Assembly: GCA_019634625.1 (NCBI GenBank)
Contig: JAHCBA010000013.1
Span: forward strand, 86,652-150,651
Source: Verrucomicrobiia bacterium
GTDB taxonomy: Bacteria; Verrucomicrobiota; Verrucomicrobiia; Limisphaerales; CAIMTB01
Length of the DNA: 64,000 nucleotides
Direction of reading: 5' to 3'
Positions 1 to 10,900 of this stretch are shown here, one piece after another. The stretch's first letter is position 1, and each line of letters begins with the position of its first letter. Under the pieces are notes generated by a model that saw only the letters and a program-made list of their open reading frames with translations, was not told where the DNA came from and ran no database searches. The position numbers were made by a program, and so were the translations under genes.

Positions 1-3000
1 TCGATGAGAACCTGGTGCTGCGGCACACCGGGGATTTCGGGGCGAACGCCGGGGCGCTGGCATTCGAGTGGTGGTACCGGTTCGACGACGGCAGTTTGAA
101 CGTGCCGCCTCCCGACCGGCTCAGTCCGGGCACGCCGAACCCGTGGAAGCTGTTTCCGGATCCGACCGGCAATCGCGGGGTGGGCCGGTATCAGATCACC
201 CTGGCAGGCAACCCGAACGCGCCGGAGGCGCTGCTCGCCGACAGCTTCTGGTTTGCCCGCTACCGGCACACCAACGACGTGATCGAGGGCACCAACTGGC
301 GGCGTCCGCAGCCGGATGGTTCGCCCCAGGTGAACTTTGAATGGGCGGGTGCGGGGAACTCGGATCCGCGCAGCGGGGATTACCGGGCGCAACTGGCACA
401 GGGCTGGATCAAGCGGGTGCTCGACGCGGTGAACCCTTACGAGGCCCGGATTCGCGACTTCGAGGGGGATCATCCGTCCACGGTGGCCAGCATGATCGCG
501 CAGTTCGGCCAGCCGTTTGTCGGGCCGGTGGCGCTGAACCCGGCGCAAAACGTCATCGAGAATGTCGGCCTGATCGAGCTGTACGAGACCATCCTGCGTC
601 GCGGGCGCCAGCTCAGCATCGATCTGACCCGGCCGGTATCGACCCCGGCCATTGCCAACGCGCTGCAGCTCGCCTCCACGCGAATCTCCGATTTCTACAC
701 GATCCTCGGGAACGAGGCCTATGCCGACGCCCTGGATCCCACCATCGGGTTCGGGAGCGACAGCGTGGAGTACGGGACCCTGGCGCCGGCGGTATTCACC
801 TTCCAGAACCAGGTGTCCTCCCTGATCGAGGAGGAACTGGCATTGCTGCGGGGCATGGACGACTTCTTCGCGCGGCCCGTGTACAACCGGCTGTTCTGGA
901 ACTTCACCAAGGGCGAGGGCGAGGCGGCCTACGCGATGAACTACAACGTCTCCGATGTGAACGGGGACGGATTCATCGACGAGGACGACGCGATGCTGAT
1001 GTATCCGCAGGGTCACGGCGACGCCTGGGGCCATTATCTCACCGCCCTGCGCAACCAGTACCGGCTGCTGCGCCATGACTTCTTCAACTGGGTGTCGCGC
1101 TCCGAGTTCTACAATCTTCAGGACATCGTCCTGAAGGTGGATTTTCTGGACGAACGCAAGTTTGCCCAGACCGCCGCGGCCCGGGCCAAGGCGGGGGCCG
1201 AGATTGTCAATCTGACCTACCGCAGCCGTTACGTGGAGGATCCCAGCGCGCAGTGGCAGGGCTACACCGACAGCAATGCCGAGCGCGCGTGGGGCGTTCA
1301 GGAGTGGGCGCGCCGGGCCGGGCAGGGGGCGTTCTTCGACTGGGTCACGGCCAACGCCCTGCTGCCATCGGTCCATCCGAACGAGCAGCTCGAGGGGATC
1401 CAGAAGGTGGACCGCACCACCAATCCGGACATCGCGGTGGTGTCGGCCAATCTCAACGCGGTTCAGGCGACCTTCGAACAGGCCAACTCCGGATTCAATC
1501 CGCTGGGGCTGCCGGGCACGACGGTGCCCTTCGACATCAATGCGGCCCAGATCGACGACCTGGTGTTCGGCATGACGCACTTCGAGCAGATCAACGATCG
1601 CGTCGAGATCGTCATGGAGAGCGCGACCGCCGTCTGGGACAACGCGAACCTGCCGGCGAACATGCTGCGCCAGATCGGCAACAGTGAACTCGAGATGCGC
1701 AACGCGGTGTTCCAGGAGGACCTGACCTATCGCAACGAGTTGATCCGCATTTTCGGCAAGCCCTATGAGGGGACGATCGGTCCCGGCCGGCTTTACCCCG
1801 CGGGCTACGACGGTCCCGATCTGCTGCTCTACATGTACGTCGATGTGCGGCAGATCAACGACGCCACCGTGCCCGGGCCCACGACGGATTTTGCCACGTT
1901 CACCGGCGACGAACTGACGGGCGGGGATATCTACAGGGCCTTCAGCCGGGGGCAGGGAAGCGGCAGCGCACCCCGCGGGACCCTGTCGGACATCGGGCGT
2001 CCGGACGTGGTGACCTTGCAGGGGTACCTGGGCGATTCGGTGCGGCGGCTGTTTGCGCCGACCTTCACGCCGGACAGTTCCAACCGCGGCGTCATGGCCC
2101 GGAGCGGGTTGTACGCGGTGAACTACACGGATCTCGATTCGCCCAAGGTGCCCTTGGAGAACCTGACCCAGCTCATGCCGGTGACGGCGTCCGGGTACAC
2201 GTTCCAGGCTCCGAGGGAGTGGGGGGCGCGGCGGGCGGCGGGCGAGCTTCAGCTTCTGATCAACCAGATGATCCAGCAGGAGGCGCAGGTGGCCAGTGCC
2301 ATCGGCGCGTGGGACGGACTGCAGGGCGAGATCGTCCGCGAGATCCGCTTCATCAATGCCAAGCTCGACATGGCGGCCAACGTCCGGCTGAAGAACGAGA
2401 TCTTCACCCGTCTGAAGCTCGCGCTGCACGGGACCCTGGCGGCCTCGGCGGGCGTGAAGGCCGTGCTGGAATCGGCGGAGAACACCGTCACCAAGACTGT
2501 CTCGGGCGCGGTTCAGGCCATCCCGAAGGTCGGGCCGACCGCCGGGCTCGCGGTGTCGCCCGGGGACGTGCTGGCGCCGCTGCAGGGCGGGTTGATCACC
2601 GGGAGCGTCGCGGTGACGGAAGGCATCAGCGCGGTGCTGAAGGGACTTCAGATCGCCGAGCTGGTGCTGGGCTTCGCCTTCGACATCACCGAGAACGAAC
2701 TTCAGCTCTTCGAACAGCGCGAGGCCGACGCCCTGGATGCGAAGGAAATGCTCAAGGGCCTGGAGAACCTGGTGGGAGACGAACCGATCCGGCGCATCGA
2801 AATCTTCAAGGAGATCCAGACCCTGCGCGAGTTGTCCGACCAGTACCGGGCCCTGGTCGATCAAGGGACGCGCCTGATCGACGAGCGCGCGGCATTCAAC
2901 AAACGGGTCGCGGCGGCCACCCAGCGGAACCGGTATCAGGACATGACCTTCCGGGTGTCGCGGAACCACGCCTTGCAGACCTACCGGTCGATGTTCGACC

Positions 3001-4016
3001 TGAGCGCGCGCTATGCGTACCTGCTGGCGAAGGCGTACGATTACGAGACCAACTTCGACCCCACCCATCCGGGCAGCCCAGGCGCGGTGATCCAGGACAT
3101 TGTCCGGGCCCGCAGCCTGGGCCAGCTCGACCACGCCGTCACCTGGCTCCAGACCCAGTACCGTCTGCAAAAGGGCCAGTTGGGCATCATCAACCCCATC
3201 CTGGAGACCACCGAATTGTCCCTTCGCAGGGAGCTGTACCGGATCCTGGATGAGCCGCCGGAAGACGAGGAGGAGGAGGTCGAGGATCCGGACGAGGTCT
3301 GGCGGCGGACCTTGGAACGGGCGCGGGTGCCGGATCTCTGGCAGGTGTCCGAATTCAGAAATCACTGCCGGCCGTTTGCGGCGGCCTACGACGCCCTGGG
3401 GCAGCCGGTGGCCGAACCCGGCCTGGTGCTGCGGTTCAGCTCGCAGATCCTGGCGGGCCGCAATTTCTTCGGGAATCCGTTGACCGCCGGCGACCATGCG
3501 TTCGACCCGAGCGTGTTCGCCACCCGGATCGGCGGGGTCGGGGTCGGCTTCGTCGGCTACGAGGGCGAGGATCTCACGAGCCATCTGCCGGCCACCCCGC
3601 GTGTGTACCTCATCCCGGTCGGCGCCGACGTGATGAGCGTGCCGTCGAGCGTCGATCCCAACGTCGTCCGCGTCTGGAATGTTCTGGATGCCAGCATCCC
3701 GGTGCCGTTGCCGGCGCGCACGGCGGATCTCGACCGGAGCGCGTGGATTCCGTTGCTCGACAGTCTCAACGGGCGGCTGGGCGAACCGCGCCGGTTCTCG
3801 GCGTTTCGCGTGTCCCAATTCGCCTCGGACGACGGAGGCTCCACGGAAATCCAGGACCGCCGGCTGATCGGGCGCTCGGTGTGGAACACGCAGTGGGTGC
3901 TGATCATTCCGGGTCGGGCCCTGCATGCCGACGGCGAGGTCGGGTTGGACCGGCTGATCGACAACGTCAGCGACCTCCGGCTGGCCCTTCAAACCTATGG
4001 GCACTCGGGCAACTAA
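1..4016 (+). CDS. Large uncharacterised (probably secreted) protein, 5' truncated by the window edge
   Basis: The reading frame is open from the first bases of the window, so the true start lies upstream; the GTG at 15 is only the first start-like codon. More than 1,330 residues are visible. I do not recognise a named family. The N-terminal part contains an EF-hand or dockerin-like calcium loop (DVNGDGFIDEDD, from about 954). The central part (about 2250-3240) is rich in heptad-like, probably helical sequence. A strongly acidic stretch (EDEEEEVEDPDE) follows at about 3260-3300, and the last 200 residues look beta-rich. There is no transmembrane anchor at the C-terminus. It precedes the RTX/Calx-beta and giant adhesin-like genes on the same strand, so a surface or secreted role is likely by context only. 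Confidence 0.8.
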   Translation, partial: DENLVLRHTGDFGANAGALAFEWWYRFDDGSLNVPPPDRLSPGTPNPWKLFPDPTGNRGVGRYQITLAGNPNAPEALLADSFWFARYRHTNDVIEGTNWRRPQPDGSPQVNFEWAGAGNSDPRSGDYRAQLAQGWIKRVLDAVNPYEARIRDFEGDHPSTVASMIAQFGQPFVGPVALNPAQNVIENVGLIELYETILRRGRQLSIDLTRPVSTPAIANALQLASTRISDFYTILGNEAYADALDPTIGFGSDSVEYGTLAPAVFTFQNQVSSLIEEELALLRGMDDFFARPVYNRLFWNFTKGEGEAAYAMNYNVSDVNGDGFIDEDDAMLMYPQGHGDAWGHYLTALRNQYRLLRHDFFNWVSRSEFYNLQDIVLKVDFLDERKFAQTAAARAKAGAEIVNLTYRSRYVEDPSAQWQGYTDSNAERAWGVQEWARRAGQGAFFDWVTANALLPSVHPNEQLEGIQKVDRTTNPDIAVVSANLNAVQATFEQANSGFNPLGLPGTTVPFDINAAQIDDLVFGMTHFEQINDRVEIVMESATAVWDNANLPANMLRQIGNSELEMRNAVFQEDLTYRNELIRIFGKPYEGTIGPGRLYPAGYDGPDLLLYMYVDVRQINDATVPGPTTDFATFTGDELTGGDIYRAFSRGQGSGSAPRGTLSDIGRPDVVTLQGYLGDSVRRLFAPTFTPDSSNRGVMARSGLYAVNYTDLDSPKVPLENLTQLMPVTASGYTFQAPREWGARRAAGELQLLINQMIQQEAQVASAIGAWDGLQGEIVREIRFINAKLDMAANVRLKNEIFTRLKLALHGTLAASAGVKAVLESAENTVTKTVSGAVQAIPKVGPTAGLAVSPGDVLAPLQGGLITGSVAVTEGISAVLKGLQIAELVLGFAFDITENELQLFEQREADALDAKEMLKGLENLVGDEPIRRIEIFKEIQTLRELSDQYRALVDQGTRLIDERAAFNKRVAAATQRNRYQDMTFRVSRNHALQTYRSMFDLSARYAYLLAKAYDYETNFDPTHPGSPGAVIQDIVRARSLGQLDHAVTWLQTQYRLQKGQLGIINPILETTELSLRRELYRILDEPPEDEEEEVEDPDEVWRRTLERARVPDLWQVSEFRNHCRPFAAAYDALGQPVAEPGLVLRFSSQILAGRNFFGNPLTAGDHAFDPSVFATRIGGVGVGFVGYEGEDLTSHLPATPRVYLIPVGADVMSVPSSVDPNVVRVWNVLDASIPVPLPARTADLDRSAWIPLLDSLNGRLGEPRRFSAFRVSQFASDDGGSTEIQDRRLIGRSVWNTQWVLIIPGRALHADGEVGLDRLIDNVSDLRLALQTYGHSGN

Positions 4017-4119
4017 CACCGCGACGCGAACGAGCCACCTATGAGCACCTTTCGCCCTGGACCCGCCCGAAGCGCCGGCACGTTGGTCGAGCCGGTAGAG
4101 CATGGGGTGGGGTATCGTG

Positions 4120-4199
4120 AAGGACATAAGGGACACCAAGGACCAAAGGGACTCCGGGGACTCCAGGGACTCCGGGGACTCCGGGGACTCCGGGGACGG
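4120..4199 (+). repeat. Degenerate 9-bp tandem repeat (consensus RRGGACNNN, about nine units)
   Basis: From 4120 the sequence runs in 9-base steps, each with GGAC (once AGGACA-type) at the same phase; the last five units are nearly identical (GGGGACTCC or AGGGACTCC). It ends at the ATG at 4200. Read in the frame of the downstream gene it gives Gly-X-Y triplets (GLRGLQGLRGLRG), which look collagen-like. Because the signal peptide begins right after it, the repeat is more likely non-coding leader than protein. Confidence 0.85.
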
Positions 4200-6872
4200 A
4201 TGGCGTGGATGCTTGCGGGGGTGTTGGGGGTCATGGTGTGGGGTGCGCCGCGGAGTTGGAGTGCCCCGATCACGGAGCCGGAGACCGTGTTCTATGGGCA
4301 GGTGGTGGGGACGGGTTCGTCCCGCCCGTTTGTGCTGACGGAGGGCACGCTGCGCTGGACGGTGCGAAGGTCGGATGGCAGCCCGCTCGAATTGAGGGCC
4401 CGCTTGTGGCCTCACCAGAACGGCGCCATCTCCTACCGCCTGAACGTGCCCCACGCCGCCCTGGCGTCCGGGCTCACGGTGGAACCCGGGAACATTCCAC
4501 TTCGAAGCACGCCCGAGACGCAGGTCATCACGCAGATCACGATCGACGGTATCCCGGCCCGGGTGGCGGGAGGCGGGAACGCAGGCTTCGAGACCGCCCA
4601 GATCCGCCGGGCGGCCACCCATCGGCTGGATTTGGAGGTGCCCATCGAGGCGCCTGACCGTGACGGGGACGGCCTGCCGGACTGGTGGGAAGCCCTGTAC
4701 GGTGGCGATCTGCGACCGGGTGACGATCCGGATGGGGACGGCTGGACCAACCTCGAGGAGTATCGACGCGGCTCCAATCCGCTGGTGAATGATCGTCACC
4801 CGACGCTCCTCACCACCCGGCTTCGTGCGTACGCGGACGGAACGACGGGCGTGCTGCTGCGGGTTCAGGACGCGGACAGCACGCCGGGCAGTCTGGTTTA
4901 TACGATCACGCGGCTCCCTGCGGGTGCCGACCTGGTGCTGCGCAATGCCCATCCGCAGCCCGCCAGCCCCGACGCGGTGCTGGGCGTCGGCGTCACCTTC
5001 ACGCAGCGCGACGTGCTGGACGGCCGGTTGGTGCTCGTTCACACGGGGGGCGCCGTCGGGCCTGGATCCTTCGAGATTTCGCTGCGCGACGAGAACCCGG
5101 CACACCAGGCGGCGACGGGGACCGTGGACATCGAGTGGTATCGCCCGAACACCGAAGTTGCCGCGCGCCTGGCCACCCATGGGCCCGGCTCGATACCTGG
5201 CAGCGGCGGCCCATGGGCCGCGGGGTTGACCGAGGCCGAGACGCAGCGTGTGCAGAATTACCTGTTGAGCCGGGATCTCGGGGCCGTGATCTGGGATGCC
5301 GGCGAGGAAACCCTGGACATCGCCCTCGCCGTGCCGAGTTCCGGCATCGACGATGCACGATACCAGTCCGAATACGTGACGCGGTTTGGCCGCGAACGGC
5401 GGCAGGTGCTTCAGGGTGGGCGGGGGCGCGATGTGCTCGTGGGCGGGATGGCCGACGACATTCTGATGGGCGGACCCGGGGACGACCGGCTCACGGGGGG
5501 CGGTGGGGCGGACTTCTTCGTGATCCGCGGCGCCGATGCGGGCTCGGATACGATCACGGATTTCAATCCGGACGAAGGCGACGTGCTGGACATTGGAGGG
5601 CTCTTCCAGGGCAGCTCACGCGATCTGCGGGACTTCCTGCGGATCGAGGGCGACGCCTCCGGGACCCGGTTGCGGATCCATCGGGGCGGCAACCCGGCGG
5701 GCGCCTCCGATCATGTCGTCACACTCGCCGGCGTGAGCCGGGATGATTTGGACCTTCACGACTGGATCGAAGCGGGGACGCTGCGGGTCGGCGAGCGTGC
5801 GCTTCCGCCCCGGGTCACGGTCACGGCGAGCCAGCCGCGGGCATCGGAGAACGGCCCGACGGAGGGCGAGTTCACGCTGCTCCGCACGGGCGATGCCGCC
5901 GCGGCGTTATCGGTGAGGATCGACCTGCGCGGGTCCGCGGTGAACGGAGTCGATTACGCGTCCATCGGTTCGAGTGTCGTCTTCCCGGCGGGCCAGCGGG
6001 CGGTGCGGGTGACGGTTCTGCCGTACCAGGACAGCCACGCCGAACCCGACGAGACCGTGGCACTGGTGGTCCTGCCGGGGGACGGCTACGAGGTGGGCGG
6101 TGCGGATCACGCGCGGGTGATCATTGCGGATCTGCGGCCGGTGGTTTCGCTGGAGGCTCTCGAGCCGCTGGCGACCGTCCAGCCGCCCGGCCAGGGAACG
6201 ATCCTGGTGTCGCGCACGACCGTGGTGGACCGGAGTCTGCTGGTGCGGTTGGAGATTGGGGGCACGGCGACACCGGGCAGCGATTACAACGAGGTTTCAC
6301 GTTTCGTCCACCTGGTCCCGGGCCAAACCACTGCCCTGGTGCCGGTTGTGCCCGCCGCAGGGGCGTCGTTCGCCGGTGGCGCACGTTCGGTCCGGCTGAC
6401 GGTCGCCGCGGATCCCGAGTACCTGCGAGGGCCCGAGGCACGGGCCGAGGTGCTGCTGGTGCAGGAGGCGACCCGGTTTGCGGCGTGGCGGGCGAGGCAC
6501 TTCCCGGCGGAGAACGGAACTCTGGCAGCGTTCGGGGCGGCCGACGCCGGGAACCAGGCGATTCCGAATGCGTTGCGCTACGCCTTCGGGATGGATCCCG
6601 AGAATCCGGATCGCGCCCGGCTTCCCAAGGTCGTGGTGCGCGACGGCCATCTGACGCTCGATGTCCATAGGCGTCCGGGCACACGGGATGTGGAGTTCGT
6701 GATCGAAACCTCGGGCGATCTGGCCGGATGGAAGCCGGCGTCTGCCCTGATCGAACGGGTCTATCCGCCGGACGAAGCCGAGCGGCCGGACATTGTCTGC
6801 TATCGCCTCGTGCCTTCGATCCAGGAGGCGCCGCATCTGTTCCTGAACCTCCGAGTCGTGTTGCGCCCGTGA
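4200..6872 (+). CDS. Secreted RTX/Calx-beta domain protein
   Basis: An extracellular calcium-binding multidomain protein of 890 residues when started at 4200. That ATG begins a clean signal peptide (MAWMLAGVLGVMVWG, cleavage near APRSWSA). The frame stays open back to an ATG at 4041, but that would place the 9-bp repeat in front of the signal peptide. In order: a beta-rich N-terminal region; a thrombospondin type 3-like calcium motif (DRDGDGLPDWWE and DPDGDGWTNLEEY, about 4660-4780); RTX nonapeptide repeats (GGRGRDVLVGG, GGPGDDRLTGG, about 5400-5520); at least one clear Calx-beta domain (about 5815-6130) and probably a second to about 6460; and a C-terminal domain with ALRYAFGMDPENPD that also occurs in the giant protein downstream. 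Its stop overlaps the start of the parvulin lipoprotein (GTGA), which indicates translational coupling. Confidence 0.88.
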   Translation: MAWMLAGVLGVMVWGAPRSWSAPITEPETVFYGQVVGTGSSRPFVLTEGTLRWTVRRSDGSPLELRARLWPHQNGAISYRLNVPHAALASGLTVEPGNIPLRSTPETQVITQITIDGIPARVAGGGNAGFETAQIRRAATHRLDLEVPIEAPDRDGDGLPDWWEALYGGDLRPGDDPDGDGWTNLEEYRRGSNPLVNDRHPTLLTTRLRAYADGTTGVLLRVQDADSTPGSLVYTITRLPAGADLVLRNAHPQPASPDAVLGVGVTFTQRDVLDGRLVLVHTGGAVGPGSFEISLRDENPAHQAATGTVDIEWYRPNTEVAARLATHGPGSIPGSGGPWAAGLTEAETQRVQNYLLSRDLGAVIWDAGEETLDIALAVPSSGIDDARYQSEYVTRFGRERRQVLQGGRGRDVLVGGMADDILMGGPGDDRLTGGGGADFFVIRGADAGSDTITDFNPDEGDVLDIGGLFQGSSRDLRDFLRIEGDASGTRLRIHRGGNPAGASDHVVTLAGVSRDDLDLHDWIEAGTLRVGERALPPRVTVTASQPRASENGPTEGEFTLLRTGDAAAALSVRIDLRGSAVNGVDYASIGSSVVFPAGQRAVRVTVLPYQDSHAEPDETVALVVLPGDGYEVGGADHARVIIADLRPVVSLEALEPLATVQPPGQGTILVSRTTVVDRSLLVRLEIGGTATPGSDYNEVSRFVHLVPGQTTALVPVVPAAGASFAGGARSVRLTVAADPEYLRGPEARAEVLLVQEATRFAAWRARHFPAENGTLAAFGAADAGNQAIPNALRYAFGMDPENPDRARLPKVVVRDGHLTLDVHRRPGTRDVEFVIETSGDLAGWKPASALIERVYPPDEAERPDIVCYRLVPSIQEAPHLFLNLRVVLRP

Positions 6873-7903
6873 AAACCGTGTCCCCTGCCCCATTCCCCCG
6901 CCTGCCCGGTCTGGTCATTGTCGCGGCGCTTGCCTGGGGCGTCACCGGCTGCAACCGGTCGGAAGAGGCCGCAGCGTTGCCGGATGGCCCGCGGGTCGTT
7001 GCCGAGGTCGGTGCGCGTCAGATCACGGCCCTGGACATCGAGAACGAAGTGGCCCGGCGTACGGCGGCCCGCCGGCCGGTGCCCGACAAGGAAGCGCTGG
7101 TCCGGGAAATGGTGGAGCGGGCGGCGCTTCTGGAGCGGGCGCGATTGGGCGGACTGGACGAGGATCCGGCCATCCGGCACGAGATGGAGAACCTCCTCAT
7201 CGGCCGGTTGCTGGATCGTGAACTCAATCCGCGGCGCGAGGCCGTCCAGGTGCTTCCCGACGAAGTGCGTGCGGCGTACGAGGCCGATCTCGATCGGTAC
7301 ACCCGTCCGGCCCAGGCGCGCCTGGCGATGTTGCATCTTGAAGTCGATTCCAAGGCCAGCGAAAGCCGGCGGGCGGAGGCGCGTTCGAGAATGGAGGAAG
7401 CCCGGGAACAGGCGTTGCTGCTTCCGCCCCCCCAACGAGCGCGTGGCGCCACGGGTTTCGGGGCCCTTTCCATCCGGTACTCGGACGACCAAATCAGCCG
7501 GCACCGGGGCGGTGACATCGGCTGGTACGAAGAAGGCCAGGCCCCGGCGCGCCTGCCGTCGGAGGTGGTCGAGACGGGTTGGCGGCTGCCCATCGGGGTG
7601 GTCAGTGAGATCCTGGAGGGTCCGTCGGGCTATTTCCTGGTGATGAAGATCGACGAGCGCGACCGGACGATCACGCCGTTCGAGAGCGTCCAGGCCAGTC
7701 TTCGGCAGACCCTTCTGGTGCGGGCCCGCAAGGAGATCGAGGAACAGTTCAAACACGAGACCGCGAGGCTGGTGTCCAGTCGCGTGGATTCCGCCGCAGT
7801 GGCGTCGGTGACGTTGCCAGCGACCGACCCGCTGGTGGCGCAGCGGCGCGAGTCGAAACCTCCCGCTTTGCCGGGTTCCCATGAATCCTCCAATGGCTAC
7901 TGA
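6869..7903 (+). CDS. Parvulin-type peptidylprolyl isomerase lipoprotein (SurA/PpiC-like)
   Basis: Predicted lipid-anchored foldase of 344 residues. The GTG start at 6869 overlaps the upstream stop by GTGA. It gives a lipoprotein signal (LVIVAALAWGVTGC) with the lipobox cysteine near residue 28. A helical SurA-like N-terminal region follows (LDIENEVARRTAARRPVPDKEALVREMVERA spans it). The parvulin core contains RYSDDQISRHRGGDIGW and VSEILEGPSGYFLVMKIDER (about 7470-7670), which are typical of the rotamase domain. The C-terminus is charged and helical. Its 3' end overlaps the 5' end of the reading frame of the giant protein. Sandwiched between two large secreted proteins, it probably assists their folding in the periplasm; this is inference from position and family. 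Confidence 0.88.
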   Translation: MKTVSPAPFPRLPGLVIVAALAWGVTGCNRSEEAAALPDGPRVVAEVGARQITALDIENEVARRTAARRPVPDKEALVREMVERAALLERARLGGLDEDPAIRHEMENLLIGRLLDRELNPRREAVQVLPDEVRAAYEADLDRYTRPAQARLAMLHLEVDSKASESRRAEARSRMEEAREQALLLPPPQRARGATGFGALSIRYSDDQISRHRGGDIGWYEEGQAPARLPSEVVETGWRLPIGVVSEILEGPSGYFLVMKIDERDRTITPFESVQASLRQTLLVRARKEIEEQFKHETARLVSSRVDSAAVASVTLPATDPLVAQRRESKPPALPGSHESSNGY

Positions 7904-7964
7904 CCGGGGCAGTTTGAACCAGGACCGTTCGGCACCGGCCGGGCTCCGCGACCACCCTCCCGCC

Positions 7965-10900
7965 ATGGATCCCGCACCCCTCTCCCGTCCCACGCCGCGA
8001 CGCCGCGTCCTGTCGAAGCTGGCGGCCGGGGCTGCCTTCCTCGCAGCTCTGTGGGCGACAGCCTTCCAGGCCTTTGCCGCCGCCCCCACCGTCACGCTGC
8101 CCGGGGCGGTTCCGGCTTCGATCGGGGACAAGAGCACCTCGAACCCGTTCGATGGTGCCGGGGTCACGGGAGACAGCGACGTGGTGATCACCCTTTCCTT
8201 CCCCGACGGACGCGGCACATTTCCCGTCAGTCCGGACTTCACGACGGGCGTTTCCGCGGGGGTGCGGAGTTATGTGCTGACATCGCGGTCCCCCGGGGCC
8301 GCCGCGGGATTCCTGGATGGGTTGGTGTTCACCCCCGTTCAGAACCGCATTCCCATCGGCAGCACCGAGGCGACGGTCTTCACGGTGCAGGCGGTGGATA
8401 CCGGGAGCCTCACGGGTTCGGGCACCGTGACGCTGACGGTGTCGCCGGTGAACGATTCGCCGACGATCCTGTTCGGCAGTCCGGGGCCGGCGGGGATCTT
8501 CGACAACCAGATCTCGCAGCCCTTTGCCAACGTCACCGTGAACGACGTGGATGCCGGGGACGCCCTGACCGCCACGATCACGTATCCCAGCGCGCATGGC
8601 ATCCTCCAGGTGGGCGCTGGAAGCCCGGCCCTCACGCTTGGAGGCTCGGCCGGGAATTACACGGTCTCGTCGGCATCGGTGGCCGACATGCAGAATTTCC
8701 TTCGGCGCCTGGAATATGTGCCGACCGAGAACCGGTTGCCGGTGGCGCCTCCGGCCTTCACCACCGAGTCCACCGTGTTCTCCGTGACGGTGCGTGACAT
8801 CGCCCTGGCCAGTGCCTCGGCCAGCGAGGACGTCGAGGTCGAGTCCTTCAACGATGCGCCCACGATCGGCGGCGCCCTGACCAGCCCCGTGCCGGACAAC
8901 GCCCCGGCGCTGGTCTTTCAAGGCCTGACCATCCGGGATCCGGATTGGGTCCGTGTGGGGGCGACGCTGGTTCCGCAACCTGTGGACGTGGTGGTGACCT
9001 TTGGGGAGAACGTGGGGGCCGGAGCATTTCCCGACGCGGACGAGGAGGGTGTCTTCGAGGCGTCGGGTCCCGCAGTGGCCTCGCCTCCGAGCACGACCAG
9101 TGTCGAGGCGCAGGTTCGGACGCTGCTCTTCGAGCCCACGGCCAACCGGCAGCCGGTCGGGGCGACCGAGAGCGTGTCGTTGGGCGTGCAGGCCACCGAC
9201 AGCCTGGGCGCGTCGGGTTCGAGCACGCTGAGCTTCGAGGTGCTGTCCATCAACGATCCACCCACCCTGGAGGTGACGCTCAACCCGCTCAGCGTCCGCG
9301 ACACCGAGACCCTCCAGCCGCTGACGGTGCGGATCTCCGATCCGGACATTGGCGAAACCTTCAGCGTGGAGATCGTTCCGATCAGCGATCCGACCTTCCA
9401 GTATGCGGTGTTCGAGCCCTCCGGCGTCGGCCCCTACACCGGGACGCTGCTGGAGGTGCAGGATCAGGTGGCGGGCATCCGGTTCCGGCCCATCGTGGAC
9501 CTCTCCGCCAACCAGCAGGTCACCTTCCGACTTCGCCTGGTGGACGTGCACAGTCCGCCCGCCAGTCCCCTCACGGGCGATCCGATCGAGAGTCCGAATC
9601 TGACCCTGACGATCGTGGGTGTGAACGATCCGCCCGAGATTGCGGTGCCCGGCGGCGTGGTGTTGCGGACCACCGATGATGTGACCGGCCCGCGGCTCAC
9701 GCCCTTCCGGGAGGTCAACATCAGCGACCGCGACGGCGACACGCTGACGGTGTCCCTGTCGGTCGAGGGCCGGACGCCGGGCGTCTTTTACCTCTCGATC
9801 GATGGCGATCCGGAGATCAGCGGGTCGGTGCTGACCTTCAGCGGCAGTCCGGCCACGGTTTCGAGGCTGATCAAGGCCGTGACGTTTCAGGCGCAGCCGC
9901 GCCCGGATCGGCTGGTCGGGCAGCAGGACACGATCCAGTTGGTCATCACGGTCAATGACGGGGGTGGCGGACTGCGCATCGACAAGAACACCACCGTTGT
10001 GGTCACCGCGGTCAATGGCGCGCCGCGGATCGAGGGACTGCCTCTGCTGGCGGCGCAGCCGCTGCGTCTTGACCCGGCCACCGACACGGACCCGGTGCGG
10101 CCGTTCGACAGCCCGCCGTCCTCGATCGTCACGGTTCTCGACGATGACGGCGCGGCGATCCGGGTCACGGTCCGGATCGACGATCCGGCCAAGGGCCATT
10201 TCGAGAACCTGGGCGGGTTCGTCGAGCAATCCTCGCCCGCCGGCTCCTATCTCTTCGTCGGCATGCCGGACGAAGCGACCGACGCGTTGCGCGGATTGGA
10301 GTTTGTGGTGAGCGAGACCCATCTCTTTCCTCCCAACGAACCGGGGCGGACCACCTTCACGATCGAGGCCCAGGACGCGGTGCTGAACAAGACCACCCGG
10401 GTGCTTTCCATTGTGCTGGCCGAGGAGCCGCGCAACTGGCTGGTAACGACGGAGGAGGACGGCTGGGACGAAGGATCGCTCCGCTGGGTGCTGGATCAGA
10501 TCGAAACGCGCAAGGTCGGCAGCGCGGTGGTGACCTTCGCCCTGCCCGAGTATCCGGCAGTCCTGCGTCTCAGCGAAGGCACGCTCGAACTTCGAAGAAA
10601 CGTCACGTTGAAGGGACCCGGCGCCGACCTGCTGGCGATCAGCGGGGACATCGAGGGCGACGGCGAACCGGATGTGCAGCTCTTCCGGATCGAAGCCTCG
10701 GTCGTCATGGAAGGTCTTCAGCTCACCCATGGCGCGGCCACCAGCGGCAGTGCGGTCAGTGGCGGAGCGATCTATGTCGGACCCACCGGCAGCCTGACCC
10801 TTCGCGCGTGTGCCATCACGGATTCCGTGGCGACGCAATGGGGTGGCGGTGTTGATGTCGATGGCGGCCGGCTGCGGATGGAGGATTGCCTCGTGCGCGG

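Noticed and set aside
4120..4199. CRISPR array
   Set aside because: The period is only 9 bp with no spacers; no cas genes occur in the window.
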